Position numbers and translations under genes: made by a program
Assembly: GCA_034440595.1 (NCBI GenBank)
Contig: JAWXCH010000540.1
Span: 1 to 25,723 of the forward strand
From: JAWXCH01 sp034440595
Lineage (GTDB): Bacteria > Planctomycetota > Planctomycetia > Pirellulales > JALHPA01
Length of the DNA: 25,723 nt
Reading direction: 5' to 3'
In this document: piece by piece, positions 1 through 7,999 of the stretch
Layout of the letters: each line of letters starts with the position of its first letter
Numbering within the stretch: position 1 is the stretch's first letter
Notes under the pieces: generated by a model
Database searches by the model: none
What the model was told of the DNA's origin: nothing
What the model saw: the letters and a program-made list of their open reading frames with translations, nothing else

Positions 1-783
1 GTGCTGCGCGATCTGGTTAACGTTGGCGACAGTGTCGTCGGCGCACGTGGCGGGCACGGTGGCAAAGGGAATGCTCACTTCAAATCCTCGACCAATCGCG
101 CCCCGCGCGAGGCCGGCCCGAATGGCGATGGTGAAGCCCGCACTCTTGTGTTGGAGCTAAAGGTCATTGCCGATGTCGGTTTGGTCGGCAAACCAAATGC
201 TGGCAAGAGTACGCTGCTGAGCCGTATTTCGCGTGCCCGACCCGAGATCGCCGACTATCCATTCACCACCAAACAACCAAACCTCGGCTTGGTGTCGATC
301 ACCCCTGACCGTTCGTTTGTGATGGCCGATTTGCCCGGGCTGATCGAAGGAGCGCATTCTGGTATCGGACTGGGACATGAATTCCTGCGGCATATCGAAC
401 GTGCGGGCATCATCGTCCACCTGGTCGAACCAATGCCGGTCGATGGCAGCGATCCGTTGACGAACTACCACACGATTCGCAACGAGTTGGAACAGTACGC
501 CGAGGAGTTGGGACGCCGTCCCGAGATCCTTTGCATCACAAAGGCCGAGCTACCCGGTGCCGCCGAAGTTCGCGACACCATTGCCGCGGCACTTGGTCAG
601 CAACCACTGTTGATTAGTGCCGTCACGGGTGAGGGGTTGGACAAACTGCTGTGGCAAGTGGCCGAGCAGTTGAACCGTCGCGACGAACAAAAAGCCAACG
701 CGGTACAATCCGATCCGTATGCGATTGTTCCGACTTTACCGGCACGGCAGTCAAACCCACCAGCATCTAATAGCGAGTCATGA
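1..783 (+). CDS. obg: Obg/CgtA GTPase, 5' end missing
   Basis: Obg is an essential ribosome-associated GTPase that acts in late 50S subunit assembly and stress control. The visible 260 codons start inside the glycine-rich N-terminal Obg fold (GARGGHGGKGNAHF, followed by STNRAPREAGP) and run through the whole GTPase domain. The P-loop GKPNAGKS is at residues 63-70, the G3 motif DLPG at 110-113, TKAE in the G4 (NKxD) position at 180-183, and SAVTGEG at 206-212. Roughly the first 95 residues of a normal Obg lie before the window, so the leading GTG is an internal valine codon and not the start. The short tail after the G domain (RRDEQKANAVQ...) carries no extra C-terminal domain. The stop overlaps the coaX start in an ATGA, which indicates translational coupling. 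The family call is certain. Confidence 0.96.
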   Translation: MLRDLVNVGDSVVGARGGHGGKGNAHFKSSTNRAPREAGPNGDGEARTLVLELKVIADVGLVGKPNAGKSTLLSRISRARPEIADYPFTTKQPNLGLVSITPDRSFVMADLPGLIEGAHSGIGLGHEFLRHIERAGIIVHLVEPMPVDGSDPLTNYHTIRNELEQYAEELGRRPEILCITKAELPGAAEVRDTIAAALGQQPLLISAVTGEGLDKLLWQVAEQLNRRDEQKANAVQSDPYAIVPTLPARQSNPPASNSES

Positions 784-1661
784 CACCTTTGTCACGCCAC
801 GGCCTGATCGCGGTCGACATCGGCAATAGCCGGATCAAGTTTGGCTATTTTGCGCCGGTTTTGAACAATGCTCCTGACAGCACAGCGGTATCTAACACCC
901 TGCCGGAACCAGCGAGCTGCCTGACACTTTCGGCGGCGACGGACGATTTTGCCGAACTAGCGGCCTGGGTCGAAACGCTTGCCCCGGCAGGTTGGCTTTT
1001 GGCCAGTGTTCATCGGCAGGCAACCGAGCGGTTGCAAAACTGGTTGCATAGCGTGTCCATTCAATCGGCCAAAACAGGCGCACTTGCGGCAGCGCATCAG
1101 TATCAGGTATTGAACTATCAGCAATTGCCGCTCAAGGTACGAGTGAAACGCCCGGAAGAGGTCGGTATTGATCGCTTGCTCGGCGCGGTCGCCGCTAACC
1201 GGTTGCGTCACACTTCCGAGCCAGCCATAGTCATCAGCGTTGGCAGTGCCATTACAGTGAACTGGGTCGATGCCACTGGTGCGTTTTGTGGAGGGGCCAT
1301 TTTGCCCGGCATAGCCATGTCTGCTCGTGCGATGCACGACTTTACCGATCTGTTACCGTTGATTCCGATGCAGGAGCTGGCCGACCCGCCTGCTGTATTG
1401 GGTATATCGACGGATGAGGCAATGCGTTCCGGGCTGTACTGGGGAGCGGTGGGAGCCATTCGTGAACTCATCGAGCGACTTAGCGCAACCTATTGCACAG
1501 CGTCAAACCAACAACCGCGGATTTTTCTGACCGGGGGTGCCGCATCTGCTGTCGCCGAATTGCTCGGTCGCAGCACCGTGCATGTGCCTCATTTGATGCT
1601 GGCCGGGCTGGCGATCTCTGCTAGCGCAGTGGGCAATTCAAACGCAACGGAGCAGCAATGA
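780..1661 (+). CDS. coaX: type III pantothenate kinase
   Basis: CoaX phosphorylates pantothenate in the first step of coenzyme A synthesis and belongs to the ASKHA (acetate kinase/actin-like) fold. At 293 residues it is slightly longer than the usual 250-270. The phosphate-1 motif DIGNSRIKFG is at residues 13-22, GIDR at 129-132, and the adenosine-side motif at 154-164 followed by CGGAILPG. The third motif is normally written GTAxTxD; here it reads GSAITVN, so Thr becomes Ser and Asp becomes Asn. Whether this affects activity cannot be judged from sequence alone. The ATG overlaps the obg stop by four bases, and its own stop overlaps the next start by four bases, so the three genes should be one operon. 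The N-terminal half (residues 25-100) is poorly conserved, as is common in this family. Confidence 0.93.
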   Translation: MTPLSRHGLIAVDIGNSRIKFGYFAPVLNNAPDSTAVSNTLPEPASCLTLSAATDDFAELAAWVETLAPAGWLLASVHRQATERLQNWLHSVSIQSAKTGALAAAHQYQVLNYQQLPLKVRVKRPEEVGIDRLLGAVAANRLRHTSEPAIVISVGSAITVNWVDATGAFCGGAILPGIAMSARAMHDFTDLLPLIPMQELADPPAVLGISTDEAMRSGLYWGAVGAIRELIERLSATYCTASNQQPRIFLTGGAASAVAELLGRSTVHVPHLMLAGLAISASAVGNSNATEQQ

Positions 1662-2827
1662 CGCGTTGCGCTGTGCTAACTGCCAACGGCCGTGGTGCAG
1701 TGGCAACTGTGGCCGTTCATGGCCGGCAGGCGGTCGAACTGGTCAACCGGTTATTTTTTCCTGGTAGCGGTCGAGATTTTGCCCAGGCCGCCGAAAAACG
1801 GATTATCGTAGGGCGCTGGGGAGCACAACCGGGCGAAGAGGTCGTGGTGGCGCGCAGAGGCCCGCAACTGGTGGAGGTCCATTGTCATGGCGGTATTGCT
1901 GCGAGCGAAGCAATCCTGACATCGCTGGAACAACTTGGTGCGGTGCGCCAGTCCTGGCAGGAACTAGTGTTCGAGCTATCCGACGATGCGATAGCCGCGC
2001 AGGCGCAAATCGCGCTAGCACAGGCCACAACCGATCGGACCGCCGGCATTCTACTCGACCAGTACCAGGGGGCGCTTCGCCAGGCGCTGCATCAGTTGCT
2101 GGAGCGATTGCAATCTCGAGATTTAACGAACGCAGTGGGAATCGTGCAAGAGTTGCTGCAATACGCGTCGCTGGGCATGCATCTGACCGCACCTTGGAAA
2201 GTCGTATTGGCCGGGCCACCGAACGCCGGCAAAAGCAGCCTGATTAACGCCATGCTCGGTTATCAACGATCGATCGTGTTCGATCAGCCAGGCACCACGC
2301 GCGATGTGGTGCAGGCTCTAACCACACTGGAAGGTTGGCCGGTCGAGTTGTCTGACACAGCCGGACTGCGAGAGAGTGACGACCAACTCGAGCAGGCAGG
2401 CGTACAGCGCGCTCGGCAGCAGGTACAGCAGGCCGAGCTGGTGCTACTGCTAGTAGATATCACGGCCACAGACTGGCAGGCGGCAGCAGAAACGCTGTGC
2501 GACGCGTACCCACAGGCAATTCTGGTGCTGAATAAAGTTGATCTTCTTGAGCCAGATTGCCTCGGTAGCGAACGCGCTCAGTCGGACGTTTTGCAGCTAG
2601 CATCGCGCTCGGTGCATCGAATCAGCGCTCTCACTGGTCAGGGAGTGGAGCCGCTGCTAGCAGATATTGTGAGTCATCTATTGCCAGTCATTCCTTCATC
2701 GGGGACTGCAATACCCTTCACCAATGAACAAGTCACCCAATTGTGGCAGATTGATTCGTTGCTAGTATCAGGGGACTTTGCCGGTTCAGAAATGGTTGCT
2801 CGCCAGATGCTAGCACCTCGGGTGTAG
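1658..2827 (+). CDS. MnmE/TrmE-like GTPase lacking the C-terminal CxGK motif
   Basis: This resembles MnmE, the GTPase that with MnmG modifies the wobble uridine of some tRNAs. It has the N-terminal folate-binding-type domain (NGRGAVATVAVHG near the start, VEVHCHGG at residues 72-79), a helical middle part, and an inserted G domain with GPPNAGKSS at 186-194, PGTTRD at 211-216, DTAG at 233-236 and NKVD at 292-295. At 389 residues it is about 60 short of a standard MnmE, and the protein ends in ARQMLAPRV instead of the catalytic CIGK-type tail. The conserved segment normally reading like GKLDLTQAEA is also degenerate (DDAIAAQAQIALAQ). It is therefore probably an MnmE paralogue with a changed role rather than the tRNA-modifying enzyme; I leave the symbol empty. 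The start overlaps the coaX stop (ATGA). No homologue of MnmG is nearby. Confidence 0.85.
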   Translation: MTRCAVLTANGRGAVATVAVHGRQAVELVNRLFFPGSGRDFAQAAEKRIIVGRWGAQPGEEVVVARRGPQLVEVHCHGGIAASEAILTSLEQLGAVRQSWQELVFELSDDAIAAQAQIALAQATTDRTAGILLDQYQGALRQALHQLLERLQSRDLTNAVGIVQELLQYASLGMHLTAPWKVVLAGPPNAGKSSLINAMLGYQRSIVFDQPGTTRDVVQALTTLEGWPVELSDTAGLRESDDQLEQAGVQRARQQVQQAELVLLLVDITATDWQAAAETLCDAYPQAILVLNKVDLLEPDCLGSERAQSDVLQLASRSVHRISALTGQGVEPLLADIVSHLLPVIPSSGTAIPFTNEQVTQLWQIDSLLVSGDFAGSEMVARQMLAPRV

Positions 2828-2934
2828 CCCAATCGCTCTGGACAGCAAATCGCCAGATCGCTAACGTTCCGCGATTGCGGATAGTTTATCGGGTAGAATT
2901 CGTCCCATTTTGTGTTGCGACCGCGACGGCGTTC

Positions 2935-2941
2935 AAGGAGG
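2935..2941 (+). promoter_or_regulatory. Shine-Dalgarno that sets the start of the TPR gene
   Basis: A perfect AAGGAGG lies nine bases before the ATG at 2951. The same frame is open from an ATG at 2912, but that start would put thirteen mostly basic residues before the signal peptide and has no ribosome site. The downstream start is therefore preferred. Confidence 0.85.
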
Positions 2942-2950
2942 AACAGCCTG

Positions 2951-5158
2951 ATGCAAGCCGGAAAACCTTGGATTTACGCACTGATTGCCTGCGCAAGTAC
3001 GCTGCTTGCTGCAACGTACTACAGATCCGCGTGCGCCGATGATGCGCTTTCACCTCCAACTACCGCGAATGACCAGGCACTGCAAAAAGCGCCGCCGCCA
3101 GCCAATCTTATCCTAGCGCCTGAGCCAGTCACACGCTTGGATGCATTGCCGGACCGCACCGCGGGCGAGGTTTTTTTGACCGATGACGAGGGGCCGAATA
3201 CTCCGGACCTGCCATCGTTGCAACCTCCTGCCCCAACATTGCCTGCGTCGCCAACTACAATTGCCACGCAGCCGGAGCCAGCCAACGCGCCGTCCATCCA
3301 GCCAAAACGGGATCCCAACGTTCGGCCCGTCGGAGGGGTCAGTGCCGCTCCGCCGATCAAGCGTGCTCGACAAAGGCAACCTGCAGCGATCGCAAACAAG
3401 GAATCAACCGTTGCCGCGACCGGCGAGGACGCTGCTAATCTGGAAGTCAAACAAGTTGAAGACCAACTGGCCGTGCCGGCGGTGCGAATCGATCCGATCG
3501 CATTTCAGGAAGTGACACCAGGTAATACAAGTCTCGCCGAAATCGAAGCCAAGTGGGGCGATCCTTCACAAGACACCGTCGACAACGGCACGGGCCGGCA
3601 GGTCTACCATGTCGAGCCGTTCAGACAGATCGACGTCACGTTTCAGGCCGGCGTAGTCAATTCACTGGTCGTGCATTTGGAAGCACCGGTCGATGCAGAC
3701 GAGGTGACCAAGCCAATTCTCGGTGATGATACACGGTTTGTCGAAGTGCTGGATGATCGCGATCAATCGCTGGGGATTGTCTATCCCGAGCGCGGCATCC
3801 TGTTTAGCTTTGCACCAGGCAAGCGACAAGTGGCACAGATTCTGTTGGAGTCGGTCGATACCGAGTCGTTTCTGTTGCGTGCCGAGCAATCGTGGCAAAT
3901 GCACCCTCGGCAGAGTATGGCCGACTTGGAGTATGTGCTCTCGCAGCAAAGCAAGAACGCCAAGGCGCATTGGCTGATGGCAAAGCTCTACCTTGAGGCA
4001 GGGCGATTAGCTGAAAGTGCCAAGAGCATCGAGTCGGCTTGTACGCTCAGTCCAGAGAATAGCCTGTTTCTGATTACCAAGGCGAGAATCCTGAGCGACT
4101 CGGGAGATTTTACCGAGGGAGGTCGCATTAGCGCAGGACTGCTGCCCAGCGCGCGACTGCCGCCGGTGATCAAAGCACAGGCACATTGCCTGACTGGTGA
4201 CATTTTGGCCAACGGCCCTGACCGTAACGTACAAAAGGCGCTGGAACACCATTTGGCTGCCATCAAACTGGCCCAGCCGCTACTGACGAGCGACAGTGGT
4301 TCCATCCGGCGAATGGCCAAGCTGGTCACCGTGGAAGCGAACCTAGGTGCCGCCAACGATATTGCCTGGGGACATTGGCAGCAAAAAGAAAAGGTCGTTC
4401 CCAAGTGGATCATTCAAGCCCATGTAATGGCCGAAGATCTGATCGAAAACGAACATTACGACGAGGCGTTGCATTTGCGCGTTGTGCGGCGCGCATTGGC
4501 CGCTAGTGCCGGAACTCAGGGCCAGATCGATCCGGTCGAATGGACCAAAGAGGCTTTGGCCACCGGTCGCTCGCTCATCGAGCAGACCGACGACTCGTGG
4601 CGGCGTTATCGTTTGGAATGGGAGACCGGGCTGGCTCTGTACGATTCATTGCAAGCGGACCAGGCGCGCGGGTATCACGAACATGCACTGACCAATAGCG
4701 CCCTGGTAGTGAAGTATCTCACTTCTGCTGCCGAACATCGCCAGCAGACGCCTCACGAAAACTACCTGCTGGGCCGATTGAATTTTCGCGTTGGTGCGAT
4801 CCATGCGGTCGACAAAGGGGACCATCAAACCGCCAGCATCTGGTACGCCAAAGCGGTGCCGCTACTCGAACGACCCTTGCCGGCGACCGCCGTGGCCGAC
4901 ATTGGTCAGCTTGGCGAGACCTTTGTCAGCATTGGGATCTCGTACTGGCAGATTGGCCGCAAAGACGAAGCGATTCGCCTGACACAGTATGGAGTGGACC
5001 TGGTATCACAGGCGGTCAAGCAGCGAATGATCGGCAAGGACGCGCTCGTCGTGCCCTATTCAAATCTGGCGTTCATGCACCACGCATTGGGCAACGCTGA
5101 ACTGGCTGCCGGGTTTGAGGCGATGGCCACCCGCGTCGATGAAGTCAAACGCCGGTAG
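2951..5158 (+). CDS. exported TPR-repeat protein of unknown function
   Basis: I do not recognise a specific function. The 735-residue protein begins with a signal-peptide-like segment (MQAGKPWIYALIACASTLL, then a likely cleavage after SACA), so it should be exported. A proline-, alanine- and threonine-rich, probably disordered stretch follows for about 130 residues. Then comes a beta-rich segment (VTPGNTSLAEIEAKWGDPS...VYHVEPFRQIDVTFQ) resembling small periplasmic fold modules. The C-terminal two thirds is helical with recognisable TPR units, for example AHWLMAKLYLEAGRLAESAK followed by a SPENSLF helix boundary, and near the end YSNLAFMHHALGNAELAAG. TPR arrays usually bind proteins and scaffold complexes in the planctomycete envelope. 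The gene stands alone: it follows the obg operon after 123 bases and converges on the minus-strand cassette with a 19-base gap and no visible terminator. Confidence 0.8.
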   Translation: MQAGKPWIYALIACASTLLAATYYRSACADDALSPPTTANDQALQKAPPPANLILAPEPVTRLDALPDRTAGEVFLTDDEGPNTPDLPSLQPPAPTLPASPTTIATQPEPANAPSIQPKRDPNVRPVGGVSAAPPIKRARQRQPAAIANKESTVAATGEDAANLEVKQVEDQLAVPAVRIDPIAFQEVTPGNTSLAEIEAKWGDPSQDTVDNGTGRQVYHVEPFRQIDVTFQAGVVNSLVVHLEAPVDADEVTKPILGDDTRFVEVLDDRDQSLGIVYPERGILFSFAPGKRQVAQILLESVDTESFLLRAEQSWQMHPRQSMADLEYVLSQQSKNAKAHWLMAKLYLEAGRLAESAKSIESACTLSPENSLFLITKARILSDSGDFTEGGRISAGLLPSARLPPVIKAQAHCLTGDILANGPDRNVQKALEHHLAAIKLAQPLLTSDSGSIRRMAKLVTVEANLGAANDIAWGHWQQKEKVVPKWIIQAHVMAEDLIENEHYDEALHLRVVRRALAASAGTQGQIDPVEWTKEALATGRSLIEQTDDSWRRYRLEWETGLALYDSLQADQARGYHEHALTNSALVVKYLTSAAEHRQQTPHENYLLGRLNFRVGAIHAVDKGDHQTASIWYAKAVPLLERPLPATAVADIGQLGETFVSIGISYWQIGRKDEAIRLTQYGVDLVSQAVKQRMIGKDALVVPYSNLAFMHHALGNAELAAGFEAMATRVDEVKRR

Positions 5159-5177
5159 GGCGTTGTCACCGGTCTCT

Positions 5178-6665
5178 TCACCGATCCCCAAACAGCACGC
5201 ACAGCACCTGTAAGGCGGCGATGGCTGTTTCTGGATTGACGGAACCACCTGCTGCCTGACCATCGGAAAGTCGGCGCTCCCAGACATTGAGCGCGTAGCG
5301 CAAATACTGCTCACGCGCTTGCTCGATGCGACCGGTGTCCCGCCCGGCAATCAGTTGCTTCCAGAGATCGGCCACGCTGGCCAATGCCGCCGCATCGCCA
5401 TGTAAGGCGTCGTACACGGCATCGTCCAATCGCTCCAATTGCTCGATTGCCTCGGGCGTTTCGTCCAGCGTGCACCCGGTCCCCAGATGGTATGGGTGCT
5501 TTCTCCCGGGCTTTGCCGTGCGCCCTGTGGGAAATTCATCGAACGCGGTTGGCTCTGCATCTTGCAGCAAGAATTCGATTTCGTCGCGATTGAGTTCGGA
5601 TTCCACTTCGTCAGGTTCCTGGTGAGAGTTCATAAGGTCAGTGTTTTCGTGTCTTTGCAAAAAATTAGGAGGTGCAACCGCCGAAGCGGGTTCGCGAGTT
5701 AGCGCCTGTGTGGGGACGGCGCGATTCCAGGTCAACAAGTCAAGCGCTGGATCGGGCAACAATTGCCGCTCGATGATTTCCGCCAGGGTGTGCAAGTGTC
5801 CTCTTTTTGCATGTTCAAAGACGTTCCTGGCCCAGCCTTCGAAGTTGTGCGCGTTCGTGGCAGAAATTCCGAGAGCAACGGCAGCAACGCGCTCGCTGTG
5901 ACTTGGCGCAGTTTCGTCGGCACTATTATCCTGTTGCTCGGCGATGCACTCGCTCAGATCGACGACTTCGTATTGTTCGGTCCGTTGCAGCCGGCGGATC
6001 TCGGCGGACATGGTTGGCATCCACTGTACCTGAAACGGTCGGCGCTGCGAAATCGCCAGCCCGGTCGAGAAACTGATCGAGGCACGAAAGCTGACTGGCA
6101 GGCAGTTCAGCAGTCCGGCCATAAGCGCGTCTGGCCGTTGTGCCCCGACCAGAATGAGCGGGCGTTGTTCCTGAATGGCCTGAATTGCGGTGGCCAGTAG
6201 CGGTGCTCCAAATTCGTCGACCGCCTGTAGGAGCAAACCTTCGTCCACTGCACGTGAGCGGCCGACGAGCTGAAATGACCGCAATGCGGCAGGAGGTTGT
6301 TCAAACACCTGGAGCATACCTTTCGCCCTGGCAGCGCGCAACAGTGCAAATGCGTTGTTCGCAAATCGCGTGAGGACTTCCTCGGGCACAACCAGCATCG
6401 TGGTGTAGGTGCGCAGACCTCGACCGCTGTATTCCCCTCCGGCCAATTGTGTGAAGCTAACACAGTGGGCACCCGACGGTAGCGGAAAAAAGTTCGAACT
6501 GGTTGGCAGCAGATCGGCCGGCTGATTCAAAGAGTCGTGCGAAGGCCCCCAGACGGCGAGCATTTGAGCATCCTCGGCAGTAATTTCCGGGCTGCTAGCC
6601 AGCAGATGGTAGCCGGCCGCGGTGTCGCTTTGACCAGAGGTAAAAATGGCCTGTTCGATCTGCAT
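5178..6665 (-). CDS. GTPase-associated protein 1 (GAP1)-type protein
   Basis: The 495-residue protein matches the GAP1 family, which is coded beside small GTPases in multigene conflict or signalling systems of complex bacteria; its biochemical role is unknown. The GAP1-N2-like part covers about residues 1-130: IEQAIFTSGQSD, GYHLLASSPEIT, LAVWGPSHDSL (37-46), a NFFPLP loop, and GGEYSGRGLRTYTTMLVV (76-93). A GAP1-M-like part follows (about 131-220: FQLVGRSRAVDEG, then PLILVGAQRPDALMAGLLNC, then FRASISFSTGL). After residue 260 the sequence is acidic and linker-like, then a helical C-terminus (EQLERLDDAVYDAL ... ATAALQVL-like). The start at 6665 is chosen for its AGGAG site and because the family begins at this point; an upstream ATG at 6704 has neither. 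It is the last gene of the cassette, separated from the GTPase gene by a repeat. Family assignment comes from remembered motifs, not a search. Confidence 0.78.
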   Translation of the reverse strand: MQIEQAIFTSGQSDTAAGYHLLASSPEITAEDAQMLAVWGPSHDSLNQPADLLPTSSNFFPLPSGAHCVSFTQLAGGEYSGRGLRTYTTMLVVPEEVLTRFANNAFALLRAARAKGMLQVFEQPPAALRSFQLVGRSRAVDEGLLLQAVDEFGAPLLATAIQAIQEQRPLILVGAQRPDALMAGLLNCLPVSFRASISFSTGLAISQRRPFQVQWMPTMSAEIRRLQRTEQYEVVDLSECIAEQQDNSADETAPSHSERVAAVALGISATNAHNFEGWARNVFEHAKRGHLHTLAEIIERQLLPDPALDLLTWNRAVPTQALTREPASAVAPPNFLQRHENTDLMNSHQEPDEVESELNRDEIEFLLQDAEPTAFDEFPTGRTAKPGRKHPYHLGTGCTLDETPEAIEQLERLDDAVYDALHGDAAALASVADLWKQLIAGRDTGRIEQAREQYLRYALNVWERRLSDGQAAGGSVNPETAIAALQVLCVLFGDR

Positions 6666-6675
6666 GAACTTAAAA

Positions 6676-6680
6676 CTCCT
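6676..6680 (-). promoter_or_regulatory. Shine-Dalgarno for the GAP1-type gene
   Basis: On the minus strand AGGAG lies ten bases before the ATG at 6665. It supports that start over the ATG at 6704. It also shows that this gene is translated independently, even though it is separated from the GTPase gene by over 400 bases. Confidence 0.65.
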
Positions 6681-6714
6681 AACTGTGCATTGCGCGCAAT
6701 TCACTGAGGTTAAA

Positions 6715-6903
6715 TACGCCGAAGGCGTTACATTCCACAGCCCCAGGTCGCGCAGCGCACCTGGGGTTATCGTCCCTGGTTACCACGAAGTGGTTACACT
6801 CCGGCCGGTGTTGGGGTGGAATGCCATGCTAGCCGCTTGTTTAACCGCTTCGCGGTAACCGATTTCTTCAATTTTTACTTCGGAATGGAACGCCTTCGGC
6901 GTA
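6715..6903. repeat. nested inverted repeat inside the GAP1 cassette
   Basis: Two 22-base arms, 6715-6736 and 6882-6903, are inverted copies differing at one base; each arm itself holds a small hairpin, ACGCC-GAA-GGCGT. Inside them a second pair, 6778-6797 and 6841-6860, is also inverted, with its own ACCAC/GTGGT or ACCGC/GCGGT hairpin. The stem base pair differs between the copies but pairing is kept. A further hairpin CCCCAGGT...ACCTGGGG lies at 6741-6766. The covarying stems suggest that RNA or cruciform structure is selected. No coding frame here looks real. It resembles the dispersed palindromic elements of planctomycete intergenic DNA, but copy number in the genome cannot be seen here. 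Confidence 0.75.
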
Positions 6904-7013
6904 CTTTGCATCCAACCCAAACTACAATTCAACGTCTTGCCATCACCTTCCAGTATTCAAACTCGCGTCTTTACCTGCCTCGCACCTGCTTGCATTTTTG
7001 TGTTGAATCCAAA

Positions 7014-7073
7014 GGGCGGCGCCAGCGGCACACTTTGCCCTCGTTCTAAGCACTGGTGGAGCCAGTGGCACAC
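7014..7073. repeat. two imperfect GCCAGYGGCACAC repeats
   Basis: Two related units end in GCCAGCGGCACAC (7021-7033) and GCCAGTGGCACAC (7061-7073), forty bases apart. The second is a palindrome, CACTGG-TGGAG-CCAGTG (7051-7067). This core matches a palindromic motif that I recall as common between planctomycete genes. The stretch lies just downstream of the GTPase stop on the minus strand, so it could act as an RNA 3' structure, but there is no U-tract. Confidence 0.6.
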
Positions 7074-7090
7074 AATCATTCGCAAAGATT

Positions 7091-7999
7091 TTATGAATTC
7101 ATCTGCCCCACCAGCCATTCAAACGGTTCGATAATGCCGCGCGGTTCGATCCGCAGTGGCGAGGTGATCTGCCCCCGGCCTCGGACAAAGCGCGTGCTGC
7201 ACGCACCGGCGACTCCTGATGCAAAAAACTGATGGTTGCGAAATCGCTTGCGGCAATGTTGCCACAGGCCAGCAGCGTGCTGCTTGGCATACGCCGCCGG
7301 GTCATCAAAGCAACGCTCCACCTGATCGGCCTTGGTAAAGATCAGCGCCACCGGTCGGTGTTTCCAACCGCGCTTCGGATCGTCATCCAACTCACTTAGG
7401 TAGCTCAGCAGCTTCATGCTGAAGTAGTCCTGTTCGCGCGAGCCTTCCATCAGTTGCACCGCGTCGATTAGCAGCAAAATGCCACTGCAATGACGTAAGA
7501 ATGCCGGTATGGCGCGATACGTATTCGGGTGATCAACCTCTTCCAGCACCGCTTCGCCCGACATGTCGGGTATGATCAGTTCGGCAGAATGCTTGCGAGT
7601 CGGCATGGTGACCTGGCAATGCATCCAGTTCCAATGATCCGGCTCGTTGGGAGTCTTGTTGGGAAACTCGCGCCGAGCCAAGGCGGCGATCGCTGTTTGT
7701 TGCAGGGTGATGGAGAATGCTCCGCGCGCCAATATCTGCATCCGCTGCGGCTGCCGCGAAAGCATATCGAGCAACATCCCCAGGTAGACTGTCTTGCCGA
7801 CGCCGCTGGCACCGATCGCTGCCAGCATCTTGGGGCGCAGTTTCTGCGAGTTAGCCTGATGCGCAAGCGCCATCGGTGCCTGGCACCAGTGGCACATCTC
7901 GGCGTCGTACGAGTTATCCATCGAGCAGATATAGCAGGGAATCTGCTGGGCATATTCGGCCAGCTTAAACGATTCCATCGGTAACAGGCTCTTACTCAT
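7091..7999 (-). CDS. zinc-ribbon GTPase, double-GTPase (DO-GTPase2-like) family
   Basis: The 302-residue protein starts with a small zinc ribbon (CYIC at residues 22-25, CHWC at 36-39) followed by a P-loop GTPase domain. The P-loop GASGVGKT is at 63-70, the switch II motif DMSGE at 145-149, a hydrophobic strand GILLLIDA at 173-180, and the guanine-specificity motif TKAD at 222-225. The layout fits the GTPases found next to GAP1-type proteins, usually called double-GTPases because two often occur together; only one is present here. The protein is soluble and probably switches the cassette by GTP hydrolysis (inference). Its ATG overlaps the stop of the FGE-like gene (ATGA at 7999-7996) and is preceded by GAGGTGG, so the two should be translationally coupled. 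A second ATG seven codons in has no comparable site. Confidence 0.82.
   Translation of the reverse strand: MSKSLLPMESFKLAEYAQQIPCYICSMDNSYDAEMCHWCQAPMALAHQANSQKLRPKMLAAIGASGVGKTVYLGMLLDMLSRQPQRMQILARGAFSITLQQTAIAALARREFPNKTPNEPDHWNWMHCQVTMPTRKHSAELIIPDMSGEAVLEEVDHPNTYRAIPAFLRHCSGILLLIDAVQLMEGSREQDYFSMKLLSYLSELDDDPKRGWKHRPVALIFTKADQVERCFDDPAAYAKQHAAGLWQHCRKRFRNHQFFASGVAGACSTRFVRGRGQITSPLRIEPRGIIEPFEWLVGQMNS

Noticed and set aside
2875..2899. TTGCGG and TAGAAT before the TPR gene as a promoter
   Set aside because: The spacing is only 13 bases, too short for a sigma-70 promoter.
6666..7090. Short plus-strand frames across the nested repeat as genes
   Set aside because: They read through palindromes and change content abruptly; typical of false frames in repeat DNA.
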